Below, one piece after another: positions 1-7,793 of a stretch of 25,932 bases of DNA. Position 1 is the stretch's first letter. Every line of letters starts with the position of its first letter. The position numbers were made by a program, and so were the translations under genes. Source of the DNA: Methylotenera_A sp040387035 (GTDB lineage Bacteria; Pseudomonadota; Gammaproteobacteria; Burkholderiales; Methylophilaceae); contig JAZKEN010000028.1 in NCBI GenBank assembly GCA_040387035.1, positions 1 through 25,932 of the forward strand, in the 5' to 3' direction. A model generated the notes under the pieces. That model was not told the origin of the DNA and made no database searches. It worked only from the letters and a program-made list of their open reading frames with translations.

Positions 1-1420
1 GCATATACACAACGCCTACTTTTTGCGGCAATAATGAGCCGACAATCATCCCCGCGGTACTCACCGCCAGGCCAATGAGTTGTGGTGGGACTAGGCTTGA
101 TTCACCATAGGTTAACTCAACGATTAGCCAGCTGCCAATGCCGCCGATAATGGCCGCCATCGCGCCCTGGCTGGTAGAGTGTTTCCAGAATGCACCAAAT
201 ACCAGCGGGATAAAGGCACCGGCAAGCGTAATCTTGTAGGCTGATTCAACCATGCCGAAAATGGTTAAATCAGAGTTTAAGGCGTATAGCAGTACACAGA
301 GCGCAAATCCAACCAGGCATACCCGCATCACGCGCAGGAATGCTACATCACTCATATCAGGCACATACGCCTTAACGATATTTTCGGCAAAGCTGACCGA
401 AGGGGCGAGCAGGGTGGCAGATGAGCAGCTCATAATGGCAGATAATACGGCGCCAAAAAAGATGGCCTGGGCCAGCAGCGGCGTATGCGTTAATACCAGT
501 GTCGGTAGCACGCGCTGGGAATCTTCCTGCACCAGTTTACCAAAGACGGCAGGATCGATCAGCGTAGAAGCATAAGCGATAAACATCGGTACAAAAGTAA
601 AGCAGAAATAGACCGATGCCCCTAAAATTGAGCCCCATAGCGCGATTTTTGCACTTTTGGCGGAAGTGATGCGCTGGAAAACATCTTGCTGCGGAATGCT
701 GCCCAGCATCATGGTCACCCAGCCACCCAGAAATGTGATCCACACCCAGATATCGCTGCCTTTTGGGAAAAAGTCCAGTTTGCCAGCGGCTCTTGCATGC
801 TCAATCACAGGCGCCACGCCACCCGTCATGCCGGAGACGATGCTACCGATATACAACAGGCCACCAATTACCACAATCATCTGTACAAAATCCAGCACCG
901 CCACCGATAGCATGCCGCCTAACGTTGTATAGGTAAGGACGATTGCCGTGCCCAGTATCATGCCCATCTCTTCGCTGATAGCACCATGCGTGATCATGTT
1001 GAAAATCAAGCCCAGTGCCTTGATCTGTGCGGCAACCCAACCCAAATAAGATACAACGATTGCAATAGTGGTCAATACCTCAACGGTACGGTTGTAACGC
1101 ATGCGGTAAAAGTCGCCCAGGGTGATAATGTTGAGTTTGTAGAGCTGGGTGGAAAAGAAAAAGCCGGCAATAATCAAGCACATACTAGAGCCGAATGGGT
1201 CTGCCACCACGCCGTTCAGGCCTTCTTGTACAAAAGTGGCCGATACGCCGAATACCGCTTCCGCACCGAACCAGGTGGCAAATACTGTGGCCATTACCAC
1301 AGGCAATGGTAAGTGGCGGCCTGCTACTGCGTAATCTTTTGTGTTGTGAACACGGGTTGCCGCAAGTAGGCCAATACCAATGGAAACCAAGAGATAAACG
1401 ACAACAAACCAAATCAGCAC
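1..1420 (-). CDS. Sodium:solute symporter family permease, 3' end outside window
   Basis: The frame is open from 1420 to the left edge (473 codons), so only a short C-terminal piece is missing if the protein is the usual 480-510 residues of the SSS family (TC 2.A.21). The protein is almost entirely hydrophobic helices. An N-terminal segment (FVVVYLLVSIGIGLLA) is followed by KDYAVAGR and by WFGAEAVFG, the conserved helix 1-2 region of SSS transporters. The substrate cannot be read from sequence; Na+-coupled uptake of an organic solute is the family role. The start is GTG at 1420, with AAGGAAA 5 bases upstream. The nearby ATG at 1425 is out of frame and stops after three codons. The gene begins 19 bases after the DUF2147 stop, so it is probably co-transcribed with it. 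Confidence 0.85.
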   Translation of the reverse strand, partial: MLIWFVVVYLLVSIGIGLLAATRVHNTKDYAVAGRHLPLPVVMATVFATWFGAEAVFGVSATFVQEGLNGVVADPFGSSMCLIIAGFFFSTQLYKLNIITLGDFYRMRYNRTVEVLTTIAIVVSYLGWVAAQIKALGLIFNMITHGAISEEMGMILGTAIVLTYTTLGGMLSVAVLDFVQMIVVIGGLLYIGSIVSGMTGGVAPVIEHARAAGKLDFFPKGSDIWVWITFLGGWVTMMLGSIPQQDVFQRITSAKSAKIALWGSILGASVYFCFTFVPMFIAYASTLIDPAVFGKLVQEDSQRVLPTLVLTHTPLLAQAIFFGAVLSAIMSCSSATLLAPSVSFAENIVKAYVPDMSDVAFLRVMRVCLVGFALCVLLYALNSDLTIFGMVESAYKITLAGAFIPLVFGAFWKHSTSQGAMAAIIGGIGSWLIVELTYGESSLVPPQLIGLAVSTAGMIVGSLLPQKVGVVYM

Positions 1421-1439
1421 GACATTTTCCTTAAATTAC

Positions 1440-1883
1440 TTATTCAACCCGATTCCAAACCTGTGAACGGCCAAGCAGCGATATGCCGATATAGCCGCGT
1501 ACCTCCAGTGTATTGCCAGTTTCATCCAGCTTCATTTTACTGCGATATATTTTACCGTTGTCAGGGTCTAATATTTCGCCACCACTGTATTGGTTACCAT
1601 TTTTTTTAAAGCCTTTAGCAATGGTCATCCCAATGATTTTTTTATCTTTTCGTTCATCTGTGCACTTATCACAAACCGCTTCGCCAGCATCCGTGGCTAA
1701 TAAGCCTTTCTCTACCACTGCGCTGTATTCGCCGTTAGTTTCGCTAATACGGATCAGTGAGCGCGGCTTGCCCGTTTTGTCATCAATCGTTTTCCATAGA
1801 CCGACAGGGCTTAACTCTTGCGCCACCACTAGGTTTGAAAAAGCTAAACACAGGCAAAAGCTTAGGCAAGAAAATATCTTCAT
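1440..1883 (-). CDS. DUF2147 family secreted protein
   Basis: 147 residues. The first 21 form a signal peptide (MKIF, hydrophobic core, cleavage near VVA-Q), so the mature protein is periplasmic or outer-membrane associated. The mature part begins SPVGLWKTIDDKTGKPRS and has a CDKC pair near residue 90, GGEILDPDNGKIY and a final GRSQVWNRVE, all typical of DUF2147. The family is a lipocalin-like small beta-barrel without an assigned biochemical role. The ATG at 1883 has GGAGAGG about 10 bases upstream. It lies between ubiB (30 bases upstream) and the symporter (19 bases downstream), all on one strand. That suggests read-through from the ubi genes, although the functions look unrelated. Confidence 0.85.
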   Translation of the reverse strand: MKIFSCLSFCLCLAFSNLVVAQELSPVGLWKTIDDKTGKPRSLIRISETNGEYSAVVEKGLLATDAGEAVCDKCTDERKDKKIIGMTIAKGFKKNGNQYSGGEILDPDNGKIYRSKMKLDETGNTLEVRGYIGISLLGRSQVWNRVE

Positions 1884-1913
1884 ATGATGTTTACCTCTCC
1901 ATTTATGTATTGG

Positions 1914-2798
1914 CTAAACAAGGTTAAAGCCAAACGTAATGAGTGTGGCGATTTGCAATAATAGTAAAGCGCCGATAATCAAGGTTAGCCTTTTTTGCCA
2001 ACGCGCCTGCTTCTGCTGCACCTTGATCAGCGTATCCATGGTTTGCCGCATGGGCATATCTTGCTCAGCGTGTGTTTGCTGATTCAAGAACTGGTGCACC
2101 AGGCGCGGCATTTGTGGCGTATTTTTCAAGATAAAAGGCAATTCTTTTTTGAAAGTATTCACCATGCTGCGCCAGCCAACTTGCTCACTCATCCAGCGTT
2201 TTAGAAATGGTTTGGCGGTTTGCCATAAGTCGATATTCGGGTCTAAATCGCGGCCCAAACCCTCAATATTGAGCAGGGTTTTTTGCAGCATCACCAGTTG
2301 CGGCTGGATGACCACACCAAAACGGCGTGACATTTGAAACAGGCTTAACAGGGTGCGGCCAAACGAAATATCNNNNNNNNNNNNNNNNNNNNNNNNNNNN
2401 NNNNNNNNNNNNNNNNNNNNNNNNNNNNNNNNNNNNNNNNNNNNNNNNNNNNNNNNNNNNNNNNNNNNNNNNTCAAACGCCGCTTCAATGCTTTTTTGTA
2501 CTTCTGAAAACTCAAAAGGCGGCACTTGGTCTTGTAGTTTTGCCAACTCATTGGCTACGTCAGGCGCTAGTAGGTCACGACGCGTTGAAAGCATTTGCCC
2601 GAACTTAACGAATAGAGGGCCTAATTTTTCCAAGGCCAATCGTAAGCGCACGCCCCTGGGTAGCGTGGTGTTGCGCCAAAAAAACAAACCCTTAATGAGT
2701 TTATGCAATGGTTTATAACTGATGTGCTCACTGATAAATTCATCTAATCCAAATTTTAGCAGGATGAAGATAATGATGAGTAGGCGAAAGTAATGCAT
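1914..2798 (-). CDS. ubiB: UbiB, ubiquinone biosynthesis ABC1-type atypical kinase (core hidden by assembly gap)
   Basis: UbiB is a membrane-bound atypical kinase/ATPase needed for ubiquinone biosynthesis. The N-terminal ~108 residues are present, with the family signature LGPLFVKFGQ (the KxGQ motif) followed by MLSTRRDLLAPD. After the gap the C-terminal part resumes at DISFGRTLL, continues with PQLVMLQKTLLNIEGLGR and ends in a hydrophobic anchor (LIIGALLLLQIATLITFGF). What is missing corresponds to the nucleotide-binding core (Ala-rich loop, ExD, catalytic Asp and DFG), about 250 residues in E. coli UbiB. The listed length is therefore shorter than the real gene. The flanks are in one frame across the N run, so there is no sign of a pseudogene. 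The ATG overlaps the ubiJ stop codon by one base (TAATG), which indicates translational coupling. Confidence 0.93.
   Translation of the reverse strand: MHYFRLLIIIFILLKFGLDEFISEHISYKPLHKLIKGLFFWRNTTLPRGVRLRLALEKLGPLFVKFGQMLSTRRDLLAPDVANELAKLQDQVPPFEFSEVQKSIEAAFXXXXXXXXXXXXXXXXXXXXXXXXXXXXXXXXXXDISFGRTLLSLFQMSRRFGVVIQPQLVMLQKTLLNIEGLGRDLDPNIDLWQTAKPFLKRWMSEQVGWRSMVNTFKKELPFILKNTPQMPRLVHQFLNQQTHAEQDMPMRQTMDTLIKVQQKQARWQKRLTLIIGALLLLQIATLITFGFNLV
2373..2472. other. Assembly gap of exactly 100 N inside ubiB
   Basis: A run of 100 N is the conventional placeholder for a gap of unknown size. By comparison with UbiB of E. coli (from memory of the family), about 250 codons are missing here, so the real gap is probably nearer 750 bases. 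All features on either side are reliable, but distances measured across this point are not. Confidence 0.97.
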
Positions 2799-3400
2799 TA
2801 ATCAGAAGGGCTTTCTGCAGGATTGGCGGCTGTTTTAGTTAGTTTTTGCAGTTTTTTTTCAAAGCGTGCCATGTCACTTTTAAGTGCATCCACATCCTGC
2901 ATAAACTTTTCCACTTGCCATTTTTTGGCAATGGTAGGCTTTTCTTCTTGCCAATATTCACTAAGCATTTCAGCCAGGTTAACGCTTTGTTTTTTGGTTT
3001 CCTGCGCGACTTTTTGGCTACCGGCGACCAGCTTATTGGCGGCGATATCACCGATGAAGTGACTTAAATCTTCTTCAACGTCCCAGCGCATCTGCTGCAA
3101 CACCTTGCTGAGCTCTGTGGCTAGATGCGTATCACCATCGATCTTGATTTGCAGTTTGGCCGATTCGTCATGCGCCATTAAGCGCATGGCTAAGCTGGGC
3201 GGCAAATGGATAACCGCATCGGCGCTGGCAGTGTCACCCGCCATGCTTAAGCTGCCGTCTTCTAAAATAATTAAATGCGTTTTAAACAGCGAAAAGTCAA
3301 ACTGCACCACCTTGCCTGCAAAGCCCACTAAATAAGCTCGCGACCAGCTATTCTGGTTGGTGATATGTTGCAAAAAACGAGTGCTTAAAGGTTTAAACAT
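2798..3400 (-). CDS. ubiJ: UbiJ, SCP2-domain ubiquinone biosynthesis accessory factor
   Basis: 200 residues. The N-terminal ~110 form an SCP2 sterol-carrier-like domain (FDFSLFKTHLIILEDGSL, then DAVIHLPPSLAMRL, then IDGDTHLATELSKVLQ). The last ~60 are a charged helical region (VDALKSDMARFEKKLQKL) likely to form a coiled coil. This matches UbiJ, a lipid-binding scaffold of the soluble Ubi complex that hands hydrophobic ubiquinone intermediates to the hydroxylases and methylases. It sits between ubiE (9 bases upstream) and ubiB (overlapping), the conserved ubiE-ubiJ-ubiB order of proteobacteria. No clear Shine-Dalgarno is visible before the ATG, which suggests coupling to ubiE translation. Confidence 0.93.
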   Translation of the reverse strand: MFKPLSTRFLQHITNQNSWSRAYLVGFAGKVVQFDFSLFKTHLIILEDGSLSMAGDTASADAVIHLPPSLAMRLMAHDESAKLQIKIDGDTHLATELSKVLQQMRWDVEEDLSHFIGDIAANKLVAGSQKVAQETKKQSVNLAEMLSEYWQEEKPTIAKKWQVEKFMQDVDALKSDMARFEKKLQKLTKTAANPAESPSD

Positions 3401-3409
3401 ATTAATACA

Positions 3410-4147
3410 CTACGTTTTGTAGCCCTTATGTAAGGCAACTACACCAGCGTTTAAATTATGGTAATCAACCTGGCTCAATCCGGCGTCTATCATCATTTGT
3501 TTAAGCGTTTCCTGGTCGGGGTGCATGCGTATGCTTTCAGCCAGGTACTGGTAGCTTTCGGCATCCTTGGCAATTAATTTGCCCATAAACGGTAGTAGCT
3601 TGAATGAGTAAGCGTCATATAATTTTTCCAGCGGCTGCCACACTTTTGAAAACTCCAACACCAGCAGCCTGCCACCGACTTTCAGTACGCGCTGCATTTC
3701 TTTTAATGCGACATCCTTATGTGTCATATTGCGCAAGCCAAATGCCACGATCACACAGTCGAAACTATTGTCTGCAAACGGCAATTGCTCTGCGTTGCAT
3801 TGCATGGCCGGCACATTCAGCCCCGCGTCGATCATGCGGTCACGCCCCACGGCAAGCATGGATGCGTTGATGTCGGTCAGTATCACCTCACCGGATGCAC
3901 CGACTTTTTGGGCAAATAATTTGGACAAATCACCGCTACCACCGGCAATATCCAGCACCTTATCACCCGCTTTAACACCGCTCACATCCACGGCGAAACG
4001 TTTCCACACACGGTGTAGACCTGCAGACATGACGTCATTCATAAGGTCGTACTTGCTGGCCACAGAATGGAATACTTCGCCCACTTTCTGTTGCTTTACG
4101 GGTTCGCTGATGGTTTTAAAACCAAAATGCGTGGTTTTTTCGGTCAT
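3410..4147 (-). CDS. ubiE: UbiE, demethylubiquinone/demethylmenaquinone C-methyltransferase
   Basis: 245 residues, close to the usual ~250. It is a class I SAM-dependent methyltransferase that C-methylates the quinone ring in ubiquinone (and, where present, menaquinone) synthesis. Visible motifs are YDLMNDVMSAGLHRVWK (first UbiE/COQ5 signature, residues ~33-49), LDIAGGSGD (SAM motif I, ~65-73), DINASML (acidic residue binding the SAM ribose), FGLRNMTHK, and the second signature RVLKVGGRLLVLEFSK. The ATG at 4147 has AGGAAA 6 bases upstream. It starts 9 bases after the DUF971 gene and ends 9 bases before ubiJ, inside a four-gene operon. Confidence 0.97.
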   Translation of the reverse strand: MTEKTTHFGFKTISEPVKQQKVGEVFHSVASKYDLMNDVMSAGLHRVWKRFAVDVSGVKAGDKVLDIAGGSGDLSKLFAQKVGASGEVILTDINASMLAVGRDRMIDAGLNVPAMQCNAEQLPFADNSFDCVIVAFGLRNMTHKDVALKEMQRVLKVGGRLLVLEFSKVWQPLEKLYDAYSFKLLPFMGKLIAKDAESYQYLAESIRMHPDQETLKQMMIDAGLSQVDYHNLNAGVVALHKGYKT

Positions 4148-4156
4148 ATCGGTTTC

Positions 4157-4537
4157 CTAAACATTCTGCTTGCGCTTGTGCCCGGCCATCTCAAGCTTAG
4201 CAATATAATCTTGCCACATGGCTTCGTAGTTTTTAGCCATTTCGTATAAATAATCCCATGAATACAAGCCGGTGTCATGGCCATCGGTGAACACTAGCTT
4301 GACTGCATAATTGCCCACTGGTTCGATGGCGCTGATATTCACATCTTCTTTACCGATTTGCAGCGTCTCTTGCCCGGCGCCATGTCCACGCACTTCGGCA
4401 GATGGCGAATAAACGCGTAAAAACTCAGTCGATAGTTTGCATTCGGTATTATTATCAAATTTGATTTCCAGTAATCGCGATGCTTGATGCAAGCGAATAT
4501 CAATTGGGCGTGGCGTTTGTTGGCTGGTAGCTGTCAT
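4157..4537 (-). CDS. DUF971 / GBBH-like N-terminal-domain protein upstream of ubiE
   Basis: 126 residues from the ATG at 4537. It is a stand-alone copy of the small domain found at the N-terminus of gamma-butyrobetaine hydroxylase (DUF971). Diagnostic stretches are FLRVYSPSAEVRGHG, the GKEDVNISAIEPVGNYAVKL segment and FTDGHDTGLYSWDYLYE. The domain is often linked to iron or Fe-S protein contexts, but its role in this stand-alone form is not established. An in-frame TTG at 4564 would add nine residues. Neither start has a convincing Shine-Dalgarno; I prefer the ATG because family similarity begins just after it. It is first in the operon with ubiE, ubiJ and ubiB, so a role around ubiquinone synthesis is a reasonable inference. 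Confidence 0.85.
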   Translation of the reverse strand: MTATSQQTPRPIDIRLHQASRLLEIKFDNNTECKLSTEFLRVYSPSAEVRGHGAGQETLQIGKEDVNISAIEPVGNYAVKLVFTDGHDTGLYSWDYLYEMAKNYEAMWQDYIAKLEMAGHKRKQNV

Positions 4538-4820
4538 TGCATATAGGGTTAATAATTCAGGCAATAATGATAACAGAACATGTATTGTGGCTGGCTAATT
4601 AGCGGTTTTAACCACAAATTTTTAGCTAAATTAACCGTTTATTACTAAAATTAAGCCTTTCATCAGAAACTAAATGAATTCAACCTCATAATAGCGTTGA
4701 TTAATTTAAATAATATCAATGTTGTGATACAGTTGTTTTAAGTATAAAGAGGCTGACTTTAAGCTTATAAACAACAAATTCTGTAAGTGTTTTGAATAAG
4801 CACAAGGCGTGGGGACGACA

Positions 4821-6779
4821 ATGGCAGAAAATAAACTAGCGCATCAATTTGCAGCGTATTCCGAATGGCGGAAGGCGTTGGTTGATAGCATTTGTGATTA
4901 TCGCAGCTGGTTAAATGAGCAAGAGCTCAACGATGCGCAAATCGATCAGCGCATCACTAACCTTTTAGAGCGCTTACGCGAAGATAAATTAAACGTGGCC
5001 TTTGTGGCCGAATTCTCACGCGGCAAGTCTGAATTGATTAATGCCATTTTCTTTGCCGATTATGGCCAACGCTTATTGCCATCCAGCGCCGGCCGTACCA
5101 CCATGTGTCCGACCGAGTTGCTCTATGACGCTTCAAAACCCACATCAATTGCGATGTTGCCGATTGAAACCCGTTCATCAGACGCAACCACCACAGAATA
5201 CAAGCGCTATCCGGATGAATGGAAAATCGTTGAATTCAATGTCGATAATAACGACAGCATGGTTGCTGCTTTTAAAGAAGTGAGCAGCACCAAGCGCGTT
5301 ACTGCGGAAGAAGCCGAAAAATTTGGCCTTTATGATCCCAACAGCAGTGATGACGCGATGAGCTTGAATAAAGACGGCAGCATTGATATTCCCTGTTGGC
5401 GTTATGCGATGATCAATTTCCCGCATCCATTGCTTGAACAGGGTTTGGTCATTTTAGATACACCAGGCCTAAACGCGATTGGTACAGAGCCAGAGCTGAC
5501 ACTTAACATGCTGCCGAATGCGCATGCCGTGTTGTTTATTTTGGCAGCCGATACAGGCGTAACCAAGTCTGAAATCGACGTATGGCGTCAATATATCAGT
5601 GGCACACGCTGGAAACAAAAAGGCCGCCTGGCTGTATTGAATAAGATTGACGGCTTGTGGGATGAATTAAAGAACGAAAAAGAAATTGAAAAAGAAATCA
5701 CCAAACAGATCAAGGTGAGTGCTGAGCTATTGGGCTTGGAGAATAACCAGATTTTCCCGACCTCTGCACAAAAAGGCTTGCTGGCTAAGATTAACGGTGA
5801 CGAAGCCCTGCTGAAACAAAGTCGCCTGCCCGAGCTTGAAAAAGCGTTATCCGATGAATTGATTCCATCTAAAAAAGAAATCGTTCGCGATAACACCAAA
5901 AACGAGATTGAAGATTTAATCGCCAACTCTAATATGATTCTGGAATCACGCGTAACGGGCGTGGTTGAGCAATTGGAAGAGTTACGCGGCTTGCGTGGCA
6001 AAAACGAAGACGTTGTTGAACACATGATGAATAAAGTCAAAGTGGACAAAGAAAACTTTGAAAAAGGTTTGCAACGCTTTCAGGCTTTGCGTAGCGTGTT
6101 TTCGCAGCAGACTAATAAGTTATTCACCTTGCTAGGTATGGAAGCGCTGAAACTGCAAGTGCATACCACCCGCGAAACCATGGTGAAGGCGAGTTTTACT
6201 AAAACCATTCGCGAAGCGATGGATCATTTCTTCCTAGATCTTAAAGAGCGCCTGGTGTCATCAGATGCACAGATTGATGAAATCAAGAAAATGATGGATG
6301 TGATGTATGACAAGTTCTCTAAAGAGCATGGCCTGCGTAAATCTGAGCCGCCCGCTTTTTCAACTTTGCGTTATCAAAAAGAGTTGGCCAAATTAGAGCG
6401 CGCTTACAAAGAGCAGTTTAATACCGCTTTCAATATGATTGCCAACGAAAAAATGACTTTAACGACTAAGTTCTTTGAAACCTTGGCAAGCCGTGTGATC
6501 CATGTGTACGAGGTTGCGAACCGTGATGTAGAGAACTGGTTAAAAGCAGTGATCGCACCAATGGAATCGCAAGTGCGTGAACATCAATTGCAATTGCGTC
6601 GTCGCCTGGAAAGTATCAAGCGCATCTATAAAGCAACCGATACACTAGAAGACCGTATTTTAGAGCTGGAGAATATTGAGAAAAGTATTCGTGCCCAGAT
6701 GACGGATTTAAAAGTGTTGCGCCAGCATATGGGCAATGCATTAGCTTTTGAAAATGAATCGGATGCTAAAGCTGCATAG
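4821..6779 (+). CDS. Bacterial dynamin-like GTPase
   Basis: 652 residues from the ATG at 4821. GGGGA 5 bases upstream supports this start; an in-frame GTG at 4809 has its AAGG too close. The GTPase domain carries a P-loop AEFSRGKSE (residues ~64-72), a G2 region SAGRTTMCPTE, G3 DTPG (~213-216) and G4 NKID (~274-277). The rest is long, charged, helical sequence with coiled-coil character, ending in a heptad-rich segment before residue 640, as in the stalk of dynamin-family proteins. The first P-loop position is Ala rather than the canonical Gly. There is no obvious membrane anchor. It stands alone between the divergent DUF971-ubi operon and the convergent rpoH gene. Membrane remodelling or stress protection are family-level guesses. 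Confidence 0.88.
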   Translation: MAENKLAHQFAAYSEWRKALVDSICDYRSWLNEQELNDAQIDQRITNLLERLREDKLNVAFVAEFSRGKSELINAIFFADYGQRLLPSSAGRTTMCPTELLYDASKPTSIAMLPIETRSSDATTTEYKRYPDEWKIVEFNVDNNDSMVAAFKEVSSTKRVTAEEAEKFGLYDPNSSDDAMSLNKDGSIDIPCWRYAMINFPHPLLEQGLVILDTPGLNAIGTEPELTLNMLPNAHAVLFILAADTGVTKSEIDVWRQYISGTRWKQKGRLAVLNKIDGLWDELKNEKEIEKEITKQIKVSAELLGLENNQIFPTSAQKGLLAKINGDEALLKQSRLPELEKALSDELIPSKKEIVRDNTKNEIEDLIANSNMILESRVTGVVEQLEELRGLRGKNEDVVEHMMNKVKVDKENFEKGLQRFQALRSVFSQQTNKLFTLLGMEALKLQVHTTRETMVKASFTKTIREAMDHFFLDLKERLVSSDAQIDEIKKMMDVMYDKFSKEHGLRKSEPPAFSTLRYQKELAKLERAYKEQFNTAFNMIANEKMTLTTKFFETLASRVIHVYEVANRDVENWLKAVIAPMESQVREHQLQLRRRLESIKRIYKATDTLEDRILELENIEKSIRAQMTDLKVLRQHMGNALAFENESDAKAA

Positions 6780-6803
6780 TTTGTTCTGAGTAGAACAGTA
6801 AAT

Positions 6804-6832
6804 AAAAAAGCCGACATCAAGTCGGCTTTTTT
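6804..6832. terminator. Bidirectional rho-independent terminator between the dynamin-like gene and rpoH
   Basis: A perfect 12-bp stem (AAAAAAGCCGAC / GTCGGCTTTTTT) with a 5-base loop ATCAA. It gives a U-run on either strand. It lies 24 bases after the dynamin-like stop and 40 bases after the rpoH stop, so it can serve both convergent genes. Confidence 0.93.
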
Positions 6833-6871
6833 ATTACAGAAATTAAAGTGAATATTACTTAAGTAACAACC

Positions 6872-7669
6872 TTAAGCCTCTAACATCGCACCCTTAATTT
6901 TTTGCATGGCTTTTTGCTCAATCTGGCGGATACGTTCGGCCGATACACCAAACTCAGCGGCCAAATCATGCAAGGTTAGCGTTGCACTTTCAGTTAACCA
7001 GCGCGCTTCTAATACGCGGCGGCTACGTTCATCCAGGCTCATTAAAGCCTTGCTTAAGCTGGCAGATTGCATTTGCTCAGATTGCTGATTCGCTAAAAAC
7101 TCAGATGGCTCCGGGCTTTCATCTTCCAGGTACGCGATCGGGCTAAAGCTTTCATCGCCATCATCATCAATTTGCGCATCCAATGAAATTTCCTGGCCAT
7201 TTAAGCGATATTCCATCTCCATCACTTCTTCTGGCTTTACATTGAGTTCAAGCGCAATGCGATTCACTTCATCGGTGTGCAGGCTATCAAAGCCTTTTTT
7301 CATGCTGCGTAAGTTAAAGAATAATTTACGTTGTGCTTTGGTTGTCGCGGTTTTCACCAAACGCCAGTTACGCACAATGTATTCATTCATTTCGGCTTTA
7401 ATCCAGTGCATCGCAAATGAAACCAGGCGCACACCACGATCCGGATCAAAGCGTTTCACTGCTTTCATCAGTCCAATATTGCCTTCTTGAATAAGATCGG
7501 ATTGTGGCAAGCCATAACCCAGGTAGCCACGGGCAATGCTAACAACCAGGCGCAGATGCGAAACAATCAATGTTTGCGCAGCGTCTAAATCGTTGTTATT
7601 TTTGAGTTTTGTTGCCAAATCATATTCTTCTTCAGCGCTTAATAGCGGGAAGGCCTTGATTGCACGCAT
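6872..7669 (-). CDS. rpoH: RpoH, heat-shock sigma factor sigma-32
   Basis: The protein directs RNA polymerase to heat-shock promoters. Visible regions are 2.1-2.2 (LIVSHLRLVVSIARGYLGYG, then LPQSDLIQEGNIGLMKAVKRFD), 2.3-2.4 (VRLVSFAMHWIKAEMNEYI), the RpoH box (QRKLFFNLR, which separates sigma-32 from other sigma-70 members), and the 4.2 helix-turn-helix (LHDLAAEFGVSAERIRQIEQ). The coordinates use the first ATG (265 residues), but this ATG has no Shine-Dalgarno. The frame stays open upstream, with homology to the RpoH N-terminus (NALTIPSISSLDS) reaching an ATT at 7723 or ATC at 7726 behind a strong AAGGAG. The true product is therefore probably 283-284 residues, close to E. coli RpoH. A CIRCE operator lies upstream. 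Confidence 0.96.
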   Translation of the reverse strand: MRAIKAFPLLSAEEEYDLATKLKNNNDLDAAQTLIVSHLRLVVSIARGYLGYGLPQSDLIQEGNIGLMKAVKRFDPDRGVRLVSFAMHWIKAEMNEYIVRNWRLVKTATTKAQRKLFFNLRSMKKGFDSLHTDEVNRIALELNVKPEEVMEMEYRLNGQEISLDAQIDDDGDESFSPIAYLEDESPEPSEFLANQQSEQMQSASLSKALMSLDERSRRVLEARWLTESATLTLHDLAAEFGVSAERIRQIEQKAMQKIKGAMLEA

Positions 7670-7720
7670 ATACTGGTCAAAGCTATCAAGAGATGAAATT
7701 GACGGTATCGTTAAAGCGTT

Positions 7721-7737
7721 AATGATGAAAACTCCTT
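7721..7737 (-). promoter_or_regulatory. rpoH ribosome-binding site facing a non-ATG (ATT/ATC) start
   Basis: Read on the minus strand, AAGGAG (7737-7732) is followed by TTTTC, then ATC (7726-7724) and ATT (7723-7721), both in the rpoH frame. The spacings are 5 and 8 bases. No in-frame ATG, GTG, TTG or CTG exists between the upstream in-frame TAA (7738-7736) and the ATG at 7669. Translation from an ATT or ATC codon, as known for infC, is the simplest reading; a base-call error is the alternative. Confidence 0.6.
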
Positions 7738-7766
7738 AAATAATAAAAAAGTATGACAAAACAATT

Positions 7767-7793
7767 TTAGCACTCTGATTATGAGAGTGCTAG
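7767..7793 (-). promoter_or_regulatory. CIRCE operator (HrcA binding site) upstream of rpoH
   Basis: TTAGCACTC, 9 spacer bases, GAGTGCTAG. The CIRCE consensus is TTAGCACTC-N9-GAGTGCTAA, so 17 of 18 conserved positions match and the spacer is exactly 9. It lies about 30 bases upstream of the rpoH ribosome-binding site, where a bound repressor would block transcription. The cognate regulator is HrcA, whose gene is not in this window. Confidence 0.93.

Noticed and set aside
252..1334. Several plus-strand frames of 60-108 codons in the first 1.3 kb
   Set aside because: All lie opposite the continuous symporter frame on the minus strand, which reads as a coherent membrane protein.
4738..4750. TATAAA as -10 of the dynamin-like gene
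   Set aside because: The only nearby -35-like hexamer (TTGTGA) is 15 bases away, too short for a confident promoter.
5588..6049. A 153-codon minus-strand frame, Ser/Phe-rich
   Set aside because: Antisense to the GTPase gene; the composition is what a shadow of a Lys/Glu-rich coding strand gives.
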